DNA of 64,000 nt from Actinostola sp. cb2023 (lineage: Eukaryota > Cnidaria > Anthozoa > Actiniaria > Actinostolidae). The notes beneath the pieces are model-generated. The model was not told the DNA's origin and did not search any database. It saw only the letters and a list, made by a program, of their open reading frames with translations. The position numbers were made by a program, and so were the translations under genes. The stretch lies in NCBI GenBank assembly GCA_033675265.1, contig JAUJYZ010000816.1:248001-312000 (forward strand). The letters run 5' to 3'. The first letter of the stretch is position 1, and every line of letters begins with the position of its first letter. Below, piece after piece: positions 34,187-46,640 of the stretch.

Positions 34187-34990
34187 GGCTTCGACATCTT
34201 TCCTGAAAAAGGAGGCTTTTAAAAGAGTGAATTTCTGTAAATATCAAACATTTTGAAAACTATTTGGCCACTTGAAAAAATAGATTTAAACTTTGCATAC
34301 AAGTAAGTATTCCTGCCCTGATTACAAAAATATACTTGTAAGGCGTCGGCACCTTTGGTTTCCATGGCAACGGCCCAATGTTAATTTGGAGTGATTTTCA
34401 GCCTCTCAAAAGTCAAAATTTCTCCATCTTTGAACACGTGCTGCAATTTCTCTGTAGCTCTTTCATCAACAACAATCATGTCATGTGAAAGAACCATCCT
34501 TAGTCTTTTCCGTTCACAGGTAATTTTGGATTCCGTTGCTATAGCAACCGTGCACACGCATCGCGGGCGCAACATACTTTTATATTTTTCAAATTGCCTT
34601 ATTTTGCCCTATATTCTGGCATCGATAACTCTGATGGTAACACTCAGATTCTAAAGCTGCCAATCACATTTACATACTTTATCCAACTGCTATTGAAAAA
34701 AGCTTTCAAATTTTTGGGACCTAAAATAACGGTCTTCTGACATCCTCTGAAACACATCGTGGTGAAGCAAATCCTTCAAAATAGCAAAAATCATGGAAAG
34801 TAAACCATCTGAAAAGTAAACTTCTGATGTCTTCTAAAAACTAAATAATCAATGATTACCTAATATAACACCTACAATTTAAGTTAGCTTTCTAATATCT
34901 GAAATAAATATTATACAATGCCGATTAATTTGCATAATTAATTAAAACTTTTTACACGATTTAAATTAAAATTGCTCAAAATTATTCGAT
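34187..34990. other. AT-rich intergenic DNA, no recognised gene
   Basis: Short frames on both strands at 34381-34654 overlap each other and show no domain. Confidence 0.4.
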
Positions 34991-34996
34991 TATTAA

Positions 34997-35128
34997 CACT
35001 ACCCCGATATAACGATATTTTTGGCTCCTTTCCCGAAAAATCGTTATATCGGGAATTCGTTATAGCGATATCCCGATCTAATTTGGTCAGTCCCTTAGCA
35101 CATCGTTATATCGAGGTTCCACTGTAAT
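34997..35128. mobile_element. Tc1/mariner (pogo/Tigger-like) end sequence
   Basis: On the minus strand the sequence reads CAGTGGAACCTCGATATAAC at about 35105-35126, the typical start of pogo/Tigger inverted ends. Further ATAACGAT-type motifs repeat back to 35000. Fragment only; no transposase. Confidence 0.5.
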
Positions 35129-35689
35129 ACAGTCATTTTCAAAAAAGTTGTCCAGATGAAAAGACTACAATATTACAACAGTCACGTGATTCATTATGTT
35201 TTCAATTTCCTCGCGTGGGAATTTCAATTTGAGATGCAAAAGTGGTCAGCATAATGAATGACCTGTTTGCCGTATTTTTTAACTCGCTCGCTCCGCGTCA
35301 ATATTGCTTATAATTCAACTATTCTGCTTTTGGAAGGTTTATTCAAAATTATCATTGTAAGCCGCGTTTGTGAATGCCAGCTGATATTCAAACGACACTA
35401 TTTTCACTAAAACTGCTGCCAAACGGTTTTCCCTCGTACGATTTTTTTTAAACTTCGTGAACGACCTTTTAAGGTCCATAGTGATGTTCTGACGAGGTAA
35501 GAAGAAAATTGTTCGAGCCGAAGTCACGTAACAACCGATAGGTCCAAATATTGACAACAAAAATATGAACTGGTGATTTCGGCTCGATCAATTTCCTTTT
35601 TAACCATACATGTCCAATACTCACGACCTGATACGGATGGTGAAAGTTGATTTACCACGGTATCAGATGCTTCATTTGTAGTCGTGGTC

Positions 35690-37240
35690 CTGGGGTTACT
35701 CTGTATCATCAGGGGTACTCAATACTACCCAGGGGGGTACACATGTATTACGAAGTGGGGGGGGGGGGGGGGGGGGGGGGGTTACTTAGTATTACCCAGG
35801 GAGAACTCAGGTACTCAGTATTACCAGGGAGGTGACCACCCTGGTATTACTCAGGGCCTGGCTGCTCGAAAGTGGGTTAACGTTAACTTAGGATTAAAAA
35901 TAGCTATTCTGGCTATTTGATTGGATGAGAGACTATATTTAACCCTGGGTTAGAGTTAATCAGTGTAAACTGTCATGTGCTACCCTCGTAAAATAAAGTT
36001 GTGATTATTATATTATTACCCGCTTTCGAGCAACCAGACCCAGGGGGTATTCGTTTAGTATATGCAGGAGGCTTTGATGGCAAAGTGATGGGAGTTTACA
36101 TGGACTCCAAGATTTAGATAATTTCAGATGCCTTCATAATAATAATAATACTAAAAAAGGTACCAGTTGTTATCCAAATACTATTCTTGGAGACATGTCA
36201 CATTTATTCATGTTTTTTTCTTTTTCCTGTTTCATCAATCAACTATATTACTACTTGGACACCCTGTCACTGTAAGAAATAGATCAATATATAATATATG
36301 CTAATTTATGCAATGATATTCAACACTAATTAATACATGTGACTATTATTTTGAGTTGTTTGGACACTGCTGTACTCTTTGAGATGTATTCACTCGAACA
36401 AATAAATTTCAGAAATATAAAGGAACAATTCTCCAGAGAATATCATGTTTTAATACATCACATGGTTTGAAATGGGCAATTTGCATACAAGCTAAAGAGG
36501 TTTATTCAATGAATATAATCCATAAATTTACAAACAAACCGCGGTTCGTTGTCAAATGTTAACATTTTTGGGTCCTTTTGCACGTACCGCAAACCTATTG
36601 TTCTGTGTTAGCTAGGTTCTATTGAATAACTTGGAGTCTTTTGTTGTTTCTATTGAATTACGTACAATGTGACCGGTACCTGCAGAAAGAACCACATTTT
36701 TTTGCTACAAAATATGTATGTTTGTGGTTTCTTGTAAGTAACTTGTGTAAATGAATTTTATAACCTGTACAGGTTTCATAGCTTACATCTTTGTCATCTC
36801 TTCTGTAAACTTTGAGTTTTTAAAAGCTGCAGTTGTCATTTAACTATACATGTACAAATATACACACATAAACATAAATTATTTGGAGACTTTGTCAAGT
36901 TCCACAATGGGAGCCAAAACACGACTTTTATTTCCTTCCACAATGTGCCCATTCATAATCATCTCATCCAAAATCATGTAGACTTTGTCTATATTGAACA
37001 TTATCTATTTACACAGTTAAGAAATGATCAAGATAATATCATGCTTTTACTGATATAAACTGCATGTATCTTTAGAATGGATTTAAGATGTTTCCTATGA
37101 AATTACCTGTGTATACATACATGTACATGTACTTTGTAATCACTATAGATCTAGTTTAAAATACCATGAAAAGGATACGTCCAACTCACACTACAAGAAA
37201 GAGAGGAAAGAAATCATGGAATTATTGTCACGTATACATT
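35690..37240. repeat. Distal part of macin segmental duplication, copy 2
   Basis: Blocks here match copy 1 in order: 35690-36385 with 18030-18627; 36385-36560 with 20068-20170; 36715-36880 with 22080-22250; 36880-37010 with 23453-23582; 37065-37240 with 24235-24400. Copy 2 lacks the insertions seen in copy 1. No protein-coding gene is evident in either copy of this part. Confidence 0.85.
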
Positions 37241-38111
37241 ATTAGCTAGTGATAATTAAATATGTTTCGACAGTGCTTCAACAATTAATTATACTGTAGT
37301 ATTATACTGCTTTTGCACAATTAACTTACCACACCATCAAAGTACTTGTCAAGTATTTCTACAAAGTTATGAACAAATTCAAGAACACCCAGTTCGTTCT
37401 GTAGAGGAAAGTGAAATGAATGAGATCTCTATAATATCGTAGTATTATGTATAGTATTGGGTGTGCAGTATGACCAGACATTACCACCCTTCCAGGGAAC
37501 CAAGCCATATCTGGACACAGTGGAAGCAAATATTTCTTGAACTTCATATATTCTTTGTAGTATTTATTTAACTTTATATCTTTCACACACTACAATCTCA
37601 GCCAAAATATCCCCAGTTCTGACAATGCAAATCTTAAAATATTGCAAGTATAGAGGGCCACTGGTTTCTCATTTGAATTATTGCATGAACGTGTAATCCC
37701 TCTTTAAATAAATGTTGAAGTCGTACTCAATAAGTAAATATTATAAAGTTGATTATTATTACAGCTATATTATTTATATTAAGCTTAAATTAATATAACA
37801 CCATCCTGAAAGCCTGGTCATAATCGAAACCCTAGCTAATCCTTAACTGATATCACAACCTTTAGAGCCGGGTTTAGAGTTACTGGAAAGTCCAGCTGGT
37901 TAGTGCATGATTGATTTATAGTTTTTAAACTATAAATTAAAACAATGTAAGCTTAAATTAATGTACCTCAGTTGAATCAATTCCTACAATGAAATATAAT
38001 GCTGCGTATCTTCTGTAGACAACTTTGAAGTTCTTGTATTCCATGAACGAACACTATGAAATAATGAAAAAGGCATTTACAACCTTATACCATGCATCTT
38101 TAATATTTGAC
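37241..38111. other. AT-rich intergenic DNA
   Basis: No gene recognised. A minus-strand 75-residue frame at 37359-37586 has no visible domain. Confidence 0.45.
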
Positions 38112-38282
38112 TACCCTGCGAGCAGTCTTCTTTTAACCTCCTACCCGAGAGAGAAGGAAGAAGACTCTGCCGAAGTCGTGTAGATCCTTTGTATTCCACT
38201 ATCCAAGAATCTGGATAATGAGATTCATCATTTCAGGTTTCTCTCGGGGAGGAGGTTAAAAGAAGACTCTGCTCGCAGGGTA
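38112..38282. mobile_element. 171-bp hAT-like MITE with target duplication
   Basis: The ends are TACCCTGCGAGCAG and its reverse complement, extended by TCTTCTTTTAACCTCC. ATATTTGAC flanks both sides (38103-38111 and 38283-38291), an 8-9 bp target duplication. It lies about 290 bp upstream of the gene at 38572. Confidence 0.88.
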
Positions 38283-38535
38283 ATATTTGACGAAAGATGA
38301 TATCGAAACTGATCCAAGTCGATCATCCATCGTACCTGGTTTTCACTCCGAGCTAAACATTTCCGTACAATCTCAGCCTCCAAACCCACTCTTTCGTCTA
38401 ACTCTGTATATTCATAATACTGCGATATCCTTGTCTGCCCTTGTTTGTTCACAAGAAAGAAAAATTTCAGCATTTCGTCTTCATTGCAGTGAACAAGTCG
38501 ATTTCTTCCAGGCGTTCCTGACTCAGTTGATATCA

Positions 38536-38578
38536 CAACTGCGCATGTGCAAGCATGTGTCAAACTTCAAAATGGCCG
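38536..38578 (+). promoter_or_regulatory. Possible TATA-less promoter and start context: NRF1-like and YY1-like motifs
   Basis: GCGCATGTGC at 38541-38550 resembles the NRF1 palindrome GCGCATGCGC. The start codon context CAAAATGGCCGAC fits the YY1 consensus AAnATGGC, typical of broadly expressed genes with short 5' UTRs. Motif matches only. Confidence 0.35.
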
Positions 38579-39339
38579 ACGAAGCGAAGTCGGTGCAAGA
38601 CGAAAGTTCAATGAGCAATTCTGAGGCGAACATGACTAATAAGGACTTAAGTTTTCCTCAAGAAAAGCGCTACAGCCTTCAGGAATCTAATGAAATTGGT
38701 AAAACGATGCTGAACTCGCTACAAAGCGGGCTACAATTAGATTATTCTGCTGGTCCAGTAGTGGCCAATGTCGTAGACCCTCACACTAGAGCCTGGAAGT
38801 ACATGGAGGAAACGAATTCTTCACAGATGTTAGAGGTAGTTTGTGCTACAGGCAATATAGTTATTGTTATTATTATGAGTTAACTCTAGTAATGCAATTG
38901 TGACATTGGTGTTCGTTTTATAATGCTAAAAAAAATTACGCAACTATAAGTGACAAAACTTTTGTCCTGGCTATTGTTTTATTTATGTAAACTGAATAAT
39001 ACATAGACATAGAACAACAATAGAACCGTGAATAGCCAGGACTTTTGTGCAGCTACACGAAGACCTGACCCACTTACCGTAATGTTTTTAAAGTTGACTA
39101 TAAGTACATGTATTATTAAAGTTCAGTCAAACGTTTTCCAAAACTGGATCTCCTTTCCTCTCCTTCAAATTCAAGTTATTTCGAAACCATTTCAGATTCT
39201 TCTCACCAAGCTTGTGTACGAGCGTCCTGACTGTCCTGTACAATTCATGATTGACGAAATAGAAAACATGAAAAGACAAGATATCAAACGATGTGAACTT
39301 GGCGCTGAAAACATCGCAAGCAAGTTGGACGAAAAGTAG
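38572..39339 (+). CDS. Small protein with RIIa/DPY30-like docking-domain C-terminus, two exons
   Basis: Exons 38572-38835 and 39196-39339 join in phase 0 to give 135 residues, with stop TAG and AATAAA at 39846-39851. The N-terminal 70 residues are polar and probably disordered. The C-terminal part (about residues 75-120, with AWKYMEETNSSQMLE before and LVYERPDCPVQFMIDEIENM after the junction) has the two-helix pattern of RIIa dimerisation/docking domains: an aromatic-rich first helix, then L.Y.RP..P..F....E. EFCAB10- and TEX55-like ciliary or sperm proteins share this arrangement. The donor GTAGTT is acceptable but not optimal. Role inferred: a cilium- or PKA-anchor-related scaffold. The exact family is uncertain. 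Confidence 0.62.
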
Positions 39340-39851
39340 CCTGAGAAAACAGCCTTCCTTTACAAAAAGGTGCCACAGAATCATGTTTTCGACAGTGGTC
39401 ATTTTATACGCCTTGAAATAACAAATCATTGTATAGTTTTAAATGGATTATATATATTTTATATTGCGCTGAGGTTTATAACATTTGGCATATATGGTAT
39501 TTATAGTTTAGTGGCTTAGGTACGTCCAAAATTCGATGTACAAGGGTTTTATTGATCTGTATAATTATTAGTAAGGTTATTATATATAGCATAGTTACAG
39601 CCTTAATATCAGAACAAATAGTTTTCAATGTATATTATTTATGTGGAACGATATATATTAGACCGCGTTTAGAGCGATTGTCTTGTACAGATATTATTAT
39701 ATAGCCGGTTTATGACAATGCCAAAACATCAAATGATTTTTCACTGACAAATTTGCAAAATATGATGTTATTAATGTTGATCTAATATTTCATAAGAATC
39801 GCAAAATCACGAAGTTGTATTAAGAATATTTATATTTTAATTGTCAATAAA

Positions 39852-40769
39852 CTTTCTGTTTTTAAAAATGAAAGAATGGGACCCTTTCGTTCAATTTCCC
39901 ACTTTGAAATAATTTCGAACTGATCTGAATTCGTGATGAACGTCAGTTTGGCTCATCGAGTCCCTTGTGTTGTTTGAGGCTGAAAGGCTTTCCTTTTTAG
40001 CAGAAAATTCATACTAAATTAAAGCGATGAAATCGCTTTTTCTCAATCGTGTGATCGTTTGGTCATGTCAGCGGCCGGCACAGGGCGCATGCGCATTAGA
40101 AGCCACTTTGAGGTTTGAGGTCAAAGAACGACGACGACGAAGAACGGCCTGCATTTTTAGACTCGGGCCTTCCGCAAGAAGCCCGAGTAATAAGCGAATT
40201 CGAGCGTAAAACAAACGGCTCGACGGCTCAACATTTTGCCAAAATGACAACGAAATGTTCTCTGAAAGCGGACATACATGTCATAGCTTGTTAATTTCGG
40301 ACGGGTGGTTATCTCCAGAACTCATTCCTCCGTTCATTTCCACTCGACTTGTGACCCCTTTTTCAGTTCAAACAAAACCATGCAATAAAAGATTAACAAC
40401 CATTTCGTAAGGTCACCTCTCAGTCCAAGTCGTGGTGTTTTCCTTGTGAGGAAAGAGGAATTTTGAAGTCAAGGTAAGGATAAAGTAGGCTCATTTAATT
40501 CTGCTTTAATTCCTGGTAATTTCATTAATCAACTTTCTGATAAAAGAACCTTATTTTGTCGTTTCGTCTTTTCTTTCCTGGACCTTTTAGGTGCGAGGAA
40601 TTAAGGACGGACTTCTAGAGTAAGTATAGGACGGACTTCTAGAGTAAGTATATACTGCTGTTTCTGTTGTACATATCATTGGACGTTCGTCGTTTTGAAT
40701 CGTTTTCTTATTCTTTCCTTTTTCAGTTTTATTTTGTAAAACGTTGTGTTGAATTCCACAAAGACGGCG
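39852..40769 (+). other. Intergenic region and probable 5' UTR of the expansin-like gene
   Basis: GCGCATGCGC at 40087-40096 is a perfect NRF1-type palindrome. A GC-rich hairpin lies at 40162-40187. A plausible 5' UTR exon ends at a GTAAGG donor near 40473, and a pyrimidine-rich acceptor lies at about 40726, before the start codon at 40770. A 22-bp direct repeat (GGACGGACTTCTAGAGTAAG) is at 40605-40650. Confidence 0.45.
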
Positions 40770-43423
40770 ATGTACTTTGCCTTGATAACGGTTGTCATCC
40801 TTGGCCTGTACAAGGCCTCGCTAAACGAGGTAACGCAATTTTACTCAAAAGTTGCTGTCGAATGTCTAAATTTATAAAGTACTTTATTTATACTGAGGAG
40901 CAAGGATGGCACAGTTGTTGGTTAGTGCGCGGCCTTCGGTGCGAGAGGTCCCGAGTTCGATTCCCAGTGACCTCACATCCTTGTTTCGACTTCTTTCCTT
41001 TCCGTGTAGCTTTAATTAGCTTTAAATACCCGTAAAACAGAGCACTGATGGAAAGAGGGGGGTAAATGGAGCGCACCGTCGGCTTCCTGGAAGATTAGCC
41101 TCCGGCTAAAGGGACTATACCGACGTTAAAACAAGGTCCTTTATACCTTTACCTTTATACAATTTGCTACCTAATGCTTATTTGTTGCCTTAGGGTCGTG
41201 TGACTGGCAGGTTCAGACGGGAAACTGGTAGATCTCAAGTCGAGGCTATCTACAGTAGATACAAACAGCAGTCACATGGAGAGGTAAACCTACTTCACTT
41301 GATTGACCAGTCTAACGATTACTAAGCTATTGGGATATGCGGTCACCTCCAGCGGTCCGTCTTTTCGTCAGTACTTGGGTCCGCCCGTCCGTCCGTCCGT
41401 CCGTCCGTCCGTCCGTCCGTCCGTCCGTCCGTCCGTCCGTCCGTCCGTCCGTCCGTCAATATATCAGTCAGTTCGTTAATCAGTCAGTTCGTTAATCAGT
41501 CAGTTCGTTAATTGGTCGGTCGGTCGGTCGGATTTATTAAAAAATTCACAGATCACTGAAAGTGACTACATCTTCGCTTCCAATTTCCTCATTCAGTTTG
41601 TTTACGACCCACAGGCAACATACTATGGGATGTATCCAGGCGGAGGCGCATGCTCTCTGGATCCTCTCTCACCGCTGGCCGATCAGTCAGGTTGGATCAG
41701 GGTAGCGGCAGGACGAGACGATTTCCAAAACAGTCTAGGCTGTGGTATGTGTGTCGAGATTATAGGGTCTGGTAAAGGTAAAGGAAGCGACCCAGTTACT
41801 GGTACACTTAGAGGAGTCGTACACGATCTCTGTGGTGGATGCAAGCAAGGTAACGCTATACACCGTCATTTAGTTCGTCACGCAGTCACGCAACGCTCCG
41901 CCCCCGGCAAATCCCCCCCCCCCCCCCCCCCCCCCCCGCCGGCAAAAAAACCCCGAAAGATGCTGTTTTCTTTTGTTGTCAATTGACTATTACACATAAA
42001 CTATTAGTTTTTTTTTCACGGGTTTATGAAAACCACTCTGTGTCTCTGTTTTGTGCTTTAATAACTATATCTTCTTCGGTATTTTCTTCTCTTCGTCAGG
42101 TGATTTAGATCTATACATCAAAGGCGATGGTCGATGGGACATTACCATCAAAGCCATCGACTGCCCTACATTACCAGGAAGTGATGGTAACATCATGATG
42201 AGGTTTACTGGTAGCAATCCATGGTATATCAAACTGCAGGCCAGGAATACAAGGTTAGCAATAGGAAACAATGTACAACAAGTTGAGAAAACTGTGGTAT
42301 GGACCTTTTCGTAGTTTCCCAGAATGCTTCATGATTCTGCGCGCGCAAGCGAGGTCAGGGTACAAAATAGATCGAAAATATTAAGAGAGAACGAAGAAAT
42401 TCAGTAGAAAATTTAGACTTTTAAATTAAAAGTGCATAAGAACAATTACAAAGATAGATGCAAATTCTCAAGCAAAGAATTTTTTTTTTCATCCTGTTCT
42501 TGATTAGATACAGTAGTCATATTTTCCTCAATACACGATCAATTCTAAATATTTTTTTACCCTGACCTCGCTTGCGCGCGCAGAATCATGAAGCATTCTG
42601 GGAAACTACGCAAAGGTCCATACAAAATAAACTAATATATATGTATGTATGTATGCAATATAAGTTATTTGCGCGGTATTTTTATACCACTTGCAAAGAC
42701 GTTGTCACTTGAAACTCCGTTTCTGAGTATTTTATCTTGATATCGGTCAATGATGTCTTTGTACGTTTATATCCTGTCACCCACCGTCTATTTTATCGAG
42801 AAACAAGACGCGCTGTAAGCGTTCACTCCGCGGGCTTCAACAATGAGCAACGAGCCTTCGGTTTCCTCAGCGGCACAGAGCGCATGGTACCCAGTTGGGT
42901 GATTTGTGGCCATAAGAAAAAGGAAGCCCATTTTTCAACTCGGCGTGCCACAGGTAGCCTGCTGAGTAACAAGAGCGATTAAGTATTTGAACTACTTTTC
43001 GAAAGCTTGGAATAAATCCGTCCAAAAATAGCGTAGATGAAGCTTATTTTCTTGAATTTTAAATGAATCCTACGCACAAACAATCTTTAATACTTTTCTT
43101 CTGTTTCTTGTCATGTACACTAGGATCCCCGTGGCCGGCATCGAGGTTCTCAAAAATGGGAAATACTCGTGTCTACGACGTGTGGACGACAACTATTTCA
43201 TTGGCGATGGGCTTGGTAAGGTAGATTTCCCTATGCAAGTTAGACTGACGGCCGTTAATGGCGAGCAACGAGAGACAATCATTCCTACCATGCAAAACGA
43301 CCAAGTCACGACCAGTGATATACAGTTTACTGGATACAAGATTGGCGGTGAGTATTGCATTGGTGCGCATTGCATTGGTGCGCACTGTCTTGCATCATCA
43401 TGGGTTCTTCAATTAGACTCTCG

Positions 43424-43474
<51 letters not shown>

Positions 43475-46400
43475 CCACCACCATCATATCACCACATATC
43501 ACCATCATATCACCAACATCATATCACCACCATCATCAGCATTATCATCATCATTCCCATCATCATCTCCACCACATTCCCATCATCATCACCATTCCCA
43601 CCGCCATCATCATTATCGCCGTCAATCATGGCATCATCACCATCATGATATCATCATCATCATCATCATATCACCACCATCATATCACCACCATCATCAG
43701 CATTATCATCAGCATTACCATCATCGTCATTCCCACCACATTCCCATTATCATCACCATTCCCACCGCCATCATTATTTTCGCCGTCAATCATGGCATCA
43801 TCACCATCATGATATCATCATCATCATCATCATATCACCACCATCATATCACCACCATCATCAGCATTATCATCATCATTCCCATCATCATCTCCACCAC
43901 ATTCCCATCATCATCACCATTCCCACCGCCATCATCATTTTCGCCGTCAATCCCACCATCACCATCATCATCATCATCATCATTAGCATCACTATCATTA
44001 CCACCAAACATTTATAAGCGGAACAACTTCTTGTTCCAGTAATTAACGTCGTCATGTTTCATTCTAAGGTGGACCATCTACCATCATGTGTATGGGACAA
44101 GGAAACAAATCTCCGTATCCACCTGGAGGAATGGGTATAAACATATCGTCTGTTATACTAAGCTTGTCTTTTGATATTATTGTAAAGACTGTATTTTGTT
44201 GCAGATCCTGGTTCTTCGGCCACATCTGAAGGCCAAACCACCTCTAGTGTTGTTCTACCTCCTGCTCCTGCTCCCATACCAGCGTCACGTCCCAATCCAT
44301 CAAGTCCAGGTATTAATTTGAAAACGCTGTCGTTAGAAGACTAAGAAAGATAATGAGTGTAAAGGTTTTGTCTCTATGAAATTGCGCGAGATCACTAGTA
44401 TTTTGAGTTGTTTTTCTGTCAAGGTGTTGAAGAGATTAGAGCAGATTTCGTATGAATGTGAAAAACCACGGCGCACGGCACTGCACGGTCACGGCACGGA
44501 TTCATTCGAAATCCTAAATCATCACGGTCACGACACGGCATTTCACAGTCATACTAGATATGAGAAACTGAAGTCAAATATATCTCAACCGGACACTGTC
44601 TAGTCAGTTTAGCAAGTTGTCTTCCAAAGAAGGATAATTCATAATAAAACACATCTACATCTAAATGGTTAACTTGCAAAATCCTGACAGACATACGGCA
44701 GGTTTCAGTGCAAAGTGCAAAATGTGCAAATAGTACAGATAAAAAGATGACTAATGAATAAAAACAGTGCAGAGCAAAGACCAGACCAATGTGACCTTCT
44801 AGAGAGTCGAATTCAACATTTAAATCTATACTTAGTTGTATCCTAACGTGTCTTTCTTCTATTTCAACAGGAAACGATGAGAGTAATAACCGGCAAAGTG
44901 ATAAAATAAATGGTACAAAAATGAATGAGAGAAAACCTCTCACCAGCCAAACAGAGCGTCACCTCGAAGGGAACCAGTCCGCACCCTTGAAAGTACAACC
45001 CCATTCAGACAAGAACGTAACGGAGAGCGCGGCACAACCACTGTTTTACAACTCCAAAGAGAACAAGCAAACTGCTTCGTCTGACGTGTCTTCGCTTCGT
45101 GACAACAAGTTGGAAGACAAGGAGAAAGTTGCTGACAGCTCCAGTCTTCACGACGAAGTTCATCTTGGAGACACCAAGAAGAACGACAAGACCGAAGATG
45201 ATTCTTCACGTGAGAAAGCCTCAAAGTCGTCCGAACCAGTTGTTCATGTGATGATCAATGGTGACAGAAGCGCACCGCCGTCGTCCTCCTCCCAGTCGTC
45301 AGACGGTACGTATAAATCAAAACCTTCCTTTGAAATCATGGTTGACAAAGACGGTGTCCATGCACGATTGAACAACAACGGAAGAAGAGGTGACAAGATG
45401 GACAGTCAGGAACCACGGGACGCTGGTGGAGAAGTTCACTTGCACGGACGGTTTGGTGGAGAAGTCGGTGACCCCGATCCGAAGCCCAATTTCGAACTAA
45501 CGATCAGGAAAAACAAGGAGCATGTACAGAGTGATAAACACGATGATGGCCATCAAGCACCTTCCAAGGAAGACCATCACATGGATCAAGCTCATGAAGA
45601 TGGCCGTCAAGACAACAAGGAGAATGATCATAAAGAAAGTCAAAATGAGCACGTCCATCAAAACGAGAAGGTAGTTGTTGGTCCTAGCCATTCTAAAGAA
45701 AACAGTACGGACGCAAAATTACTCGTCCATTTGGTGCCTTTGAATGTGCAACCACCCTCAACTAAGAACACGAGCAGTGCAACTACAGCGTCTCAGACCA
45801 ATACCACGGCAGACAGCAAGCAAAAGAATGAGGGTGCAGAGAGGAATCAAACTGATACTCCAATTAATAACCAACCCAAAGACATTCGAGTCATCAAAGT
45901 TATAAAGGTGCACAACGCTGTGAGCAAAGTTGGTCCGCAACAGCCTCTGAGGGCGACGCTGGACCAGGAAAGGAAAGAAGCCTCAGAGTCCCTCCCTGTC
46001 ACTGCTAAAGTAACGTTGACATTGGTACATCCCGAGAAAAGTGTTGGCGATCTGCAACCACCTCACACCACGTTTAACCACCCTTTAGATGCCTTGACGG
46101 CTTATCAGAATCAACATCAGCATCTTGTGATGAAAGGAAAGAAGAACGAAGAAAGCAGCAATAGCACCACGAAGGATAGTCAGAAAAACGACAAGAGCAT
46201 AAAGATTCTAGGAAAAGAAGAAGGAAGCGGAAGCGGAAGTGGGACACCGGAAGAAAAATTAGCTAACAGAAATGCAACCATTCCAAAAACCGCTGACCAC
46301 GAACAACCAAAACGGCCCACACTGGACATCCTTGTAAAAGGTGGCAGCGATGGGACGACTGAACTACGAATGAGAACCGACAACAACGAGATTGAGAGAC

Positions 46401-46555
46401 ATAGCGATGCCAGTGGCAAGTCGAGCCACGACCCTGTTGTTGGTATTACTATCAAGCAGAACGATTCTCCCGATCATCACATTATTTTTAGTAAGCGTCA
46501 AAAGCTCGTGCAGCACAACCATCGACAACATCATCGCAACGATCACTACCACTGA
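40770..46555 (+). CDS. Secreted expansin-like protein with long disordered, proteoglycan-like tail, eight exons
   Basis: Exons are 40770-40829, 41194-41283, 41615-41849, 42100-42253, 43124-43347, 44069-44134, 44205-44309 and 44871-46555. All have GT-AG junctions and consistent phases, giving 872 residues. The first exon is a signal peptide (MYFALITVVILGLYKASLNE). Residues about 50-150 form the six-stranded double-psi beta-barrel of expansins (ATYYGMYPGGGACS, then LGCGMCVEI, VVHDLCGGCKQGDLDLY). Residues about 165-250 match the expansin C-terminal beta-sandwich (WYIKLQARNTR, IPVAGIEVL, GLGKVDFPM). Plant and bacterial expansins loosen polysaccharide networks without hydrolysis; animal versions are poorly understood. 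From residue about 277 the tail is Pro-, then Lys/Asp/Ser/His-rich. It contains EEGSGSGSGTPEE, a classic glycosaminoglycan-attachment context, and ends His-rich. AATAAA is at 46635-46640. Confidence 0.9.
40898..41162 (+). mobile_element. tRNA-derived SINE in expansin-like intron 1
   Basis: The head resembles a tRNA: GGATGGCACAGTTGTTGG near the start (A-box region) and GAGTTCGATTCC at about 40953-40964 (B box). The body is unrelated and runs to ACTATACCGACGTTAAAAC. The tail is a short ACCTTT repeat. Spacing and mismatches argue against a working tRNA gene. Confidence 0.75.
41390..41535 (+). repeat. CCGT tetranucleotide array and GTTCGTTAATCAGTCA repeats
   Basis: About 17 CCGT units at 41391-41457, then about three 17-bp units and a short CGGT run, in expansin-like intron 2. 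Confidence 0.93.
41905..41945 (+). repeat. Poly-C run in expansin-like intron 3
   Basis: About 27 consecutive Cs beginning near 41911. Reading through it gives a spurious poly-Pro tail. Confidence 0.9.
42298..42622. mobile_element. 325-bp MITE with ~65-bp inverted ends in expansin-like intron 4
   Basis: TATGGACCTTTTCGTAGTTT at the left and its near-reverse complement at the right; the repeats extend through CATGATTCTGCGCGCGCAAG. TA lies at both edges, as for Tc1/mariner-type targets. Confidence 0.85.
43420..43990 (+). repeat. CAT trinucleotide array with higher-order ~165-bp blocks
   Basis: After about 16 pure CAT units, a complex block (CATCAGCATTATCATCATCA to CGCCGTCAATC) occurs three times, near 43530, 43690 and 43855. 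It fills expansin-like intron 5. Poly-His and poly-Ser frames here are not coding. Confidence 0.9.
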
Positions 46556-46640
46556 GCGAATCTTCCATATATGGAGCTTCCAGCATTCATGCAACATTCT
46601 CATTGGTGCGCAACATTTTTTGTTTCTACAATTTAATAAA

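Noticed and set aside
40898..40980. Possible tRNA gene
   Set aside because: A- and B-box-like motifs are present, but arm pairing and spacing are poor and the sequence continues into a SINE body with a repeated tail.
43113..44042. A 309-residue frame with long poly-His and poly-Ser parts
   Set aside because: Only its beginning (43124-43347) is a real expansin-like exon; the rest is CAT-repeat intron read through the splice donor.
44554..46455. Several 60-130 residue minus-strand frames
   Set aside because: They are shadows of the long expansin-like tail exon on the plus strand.
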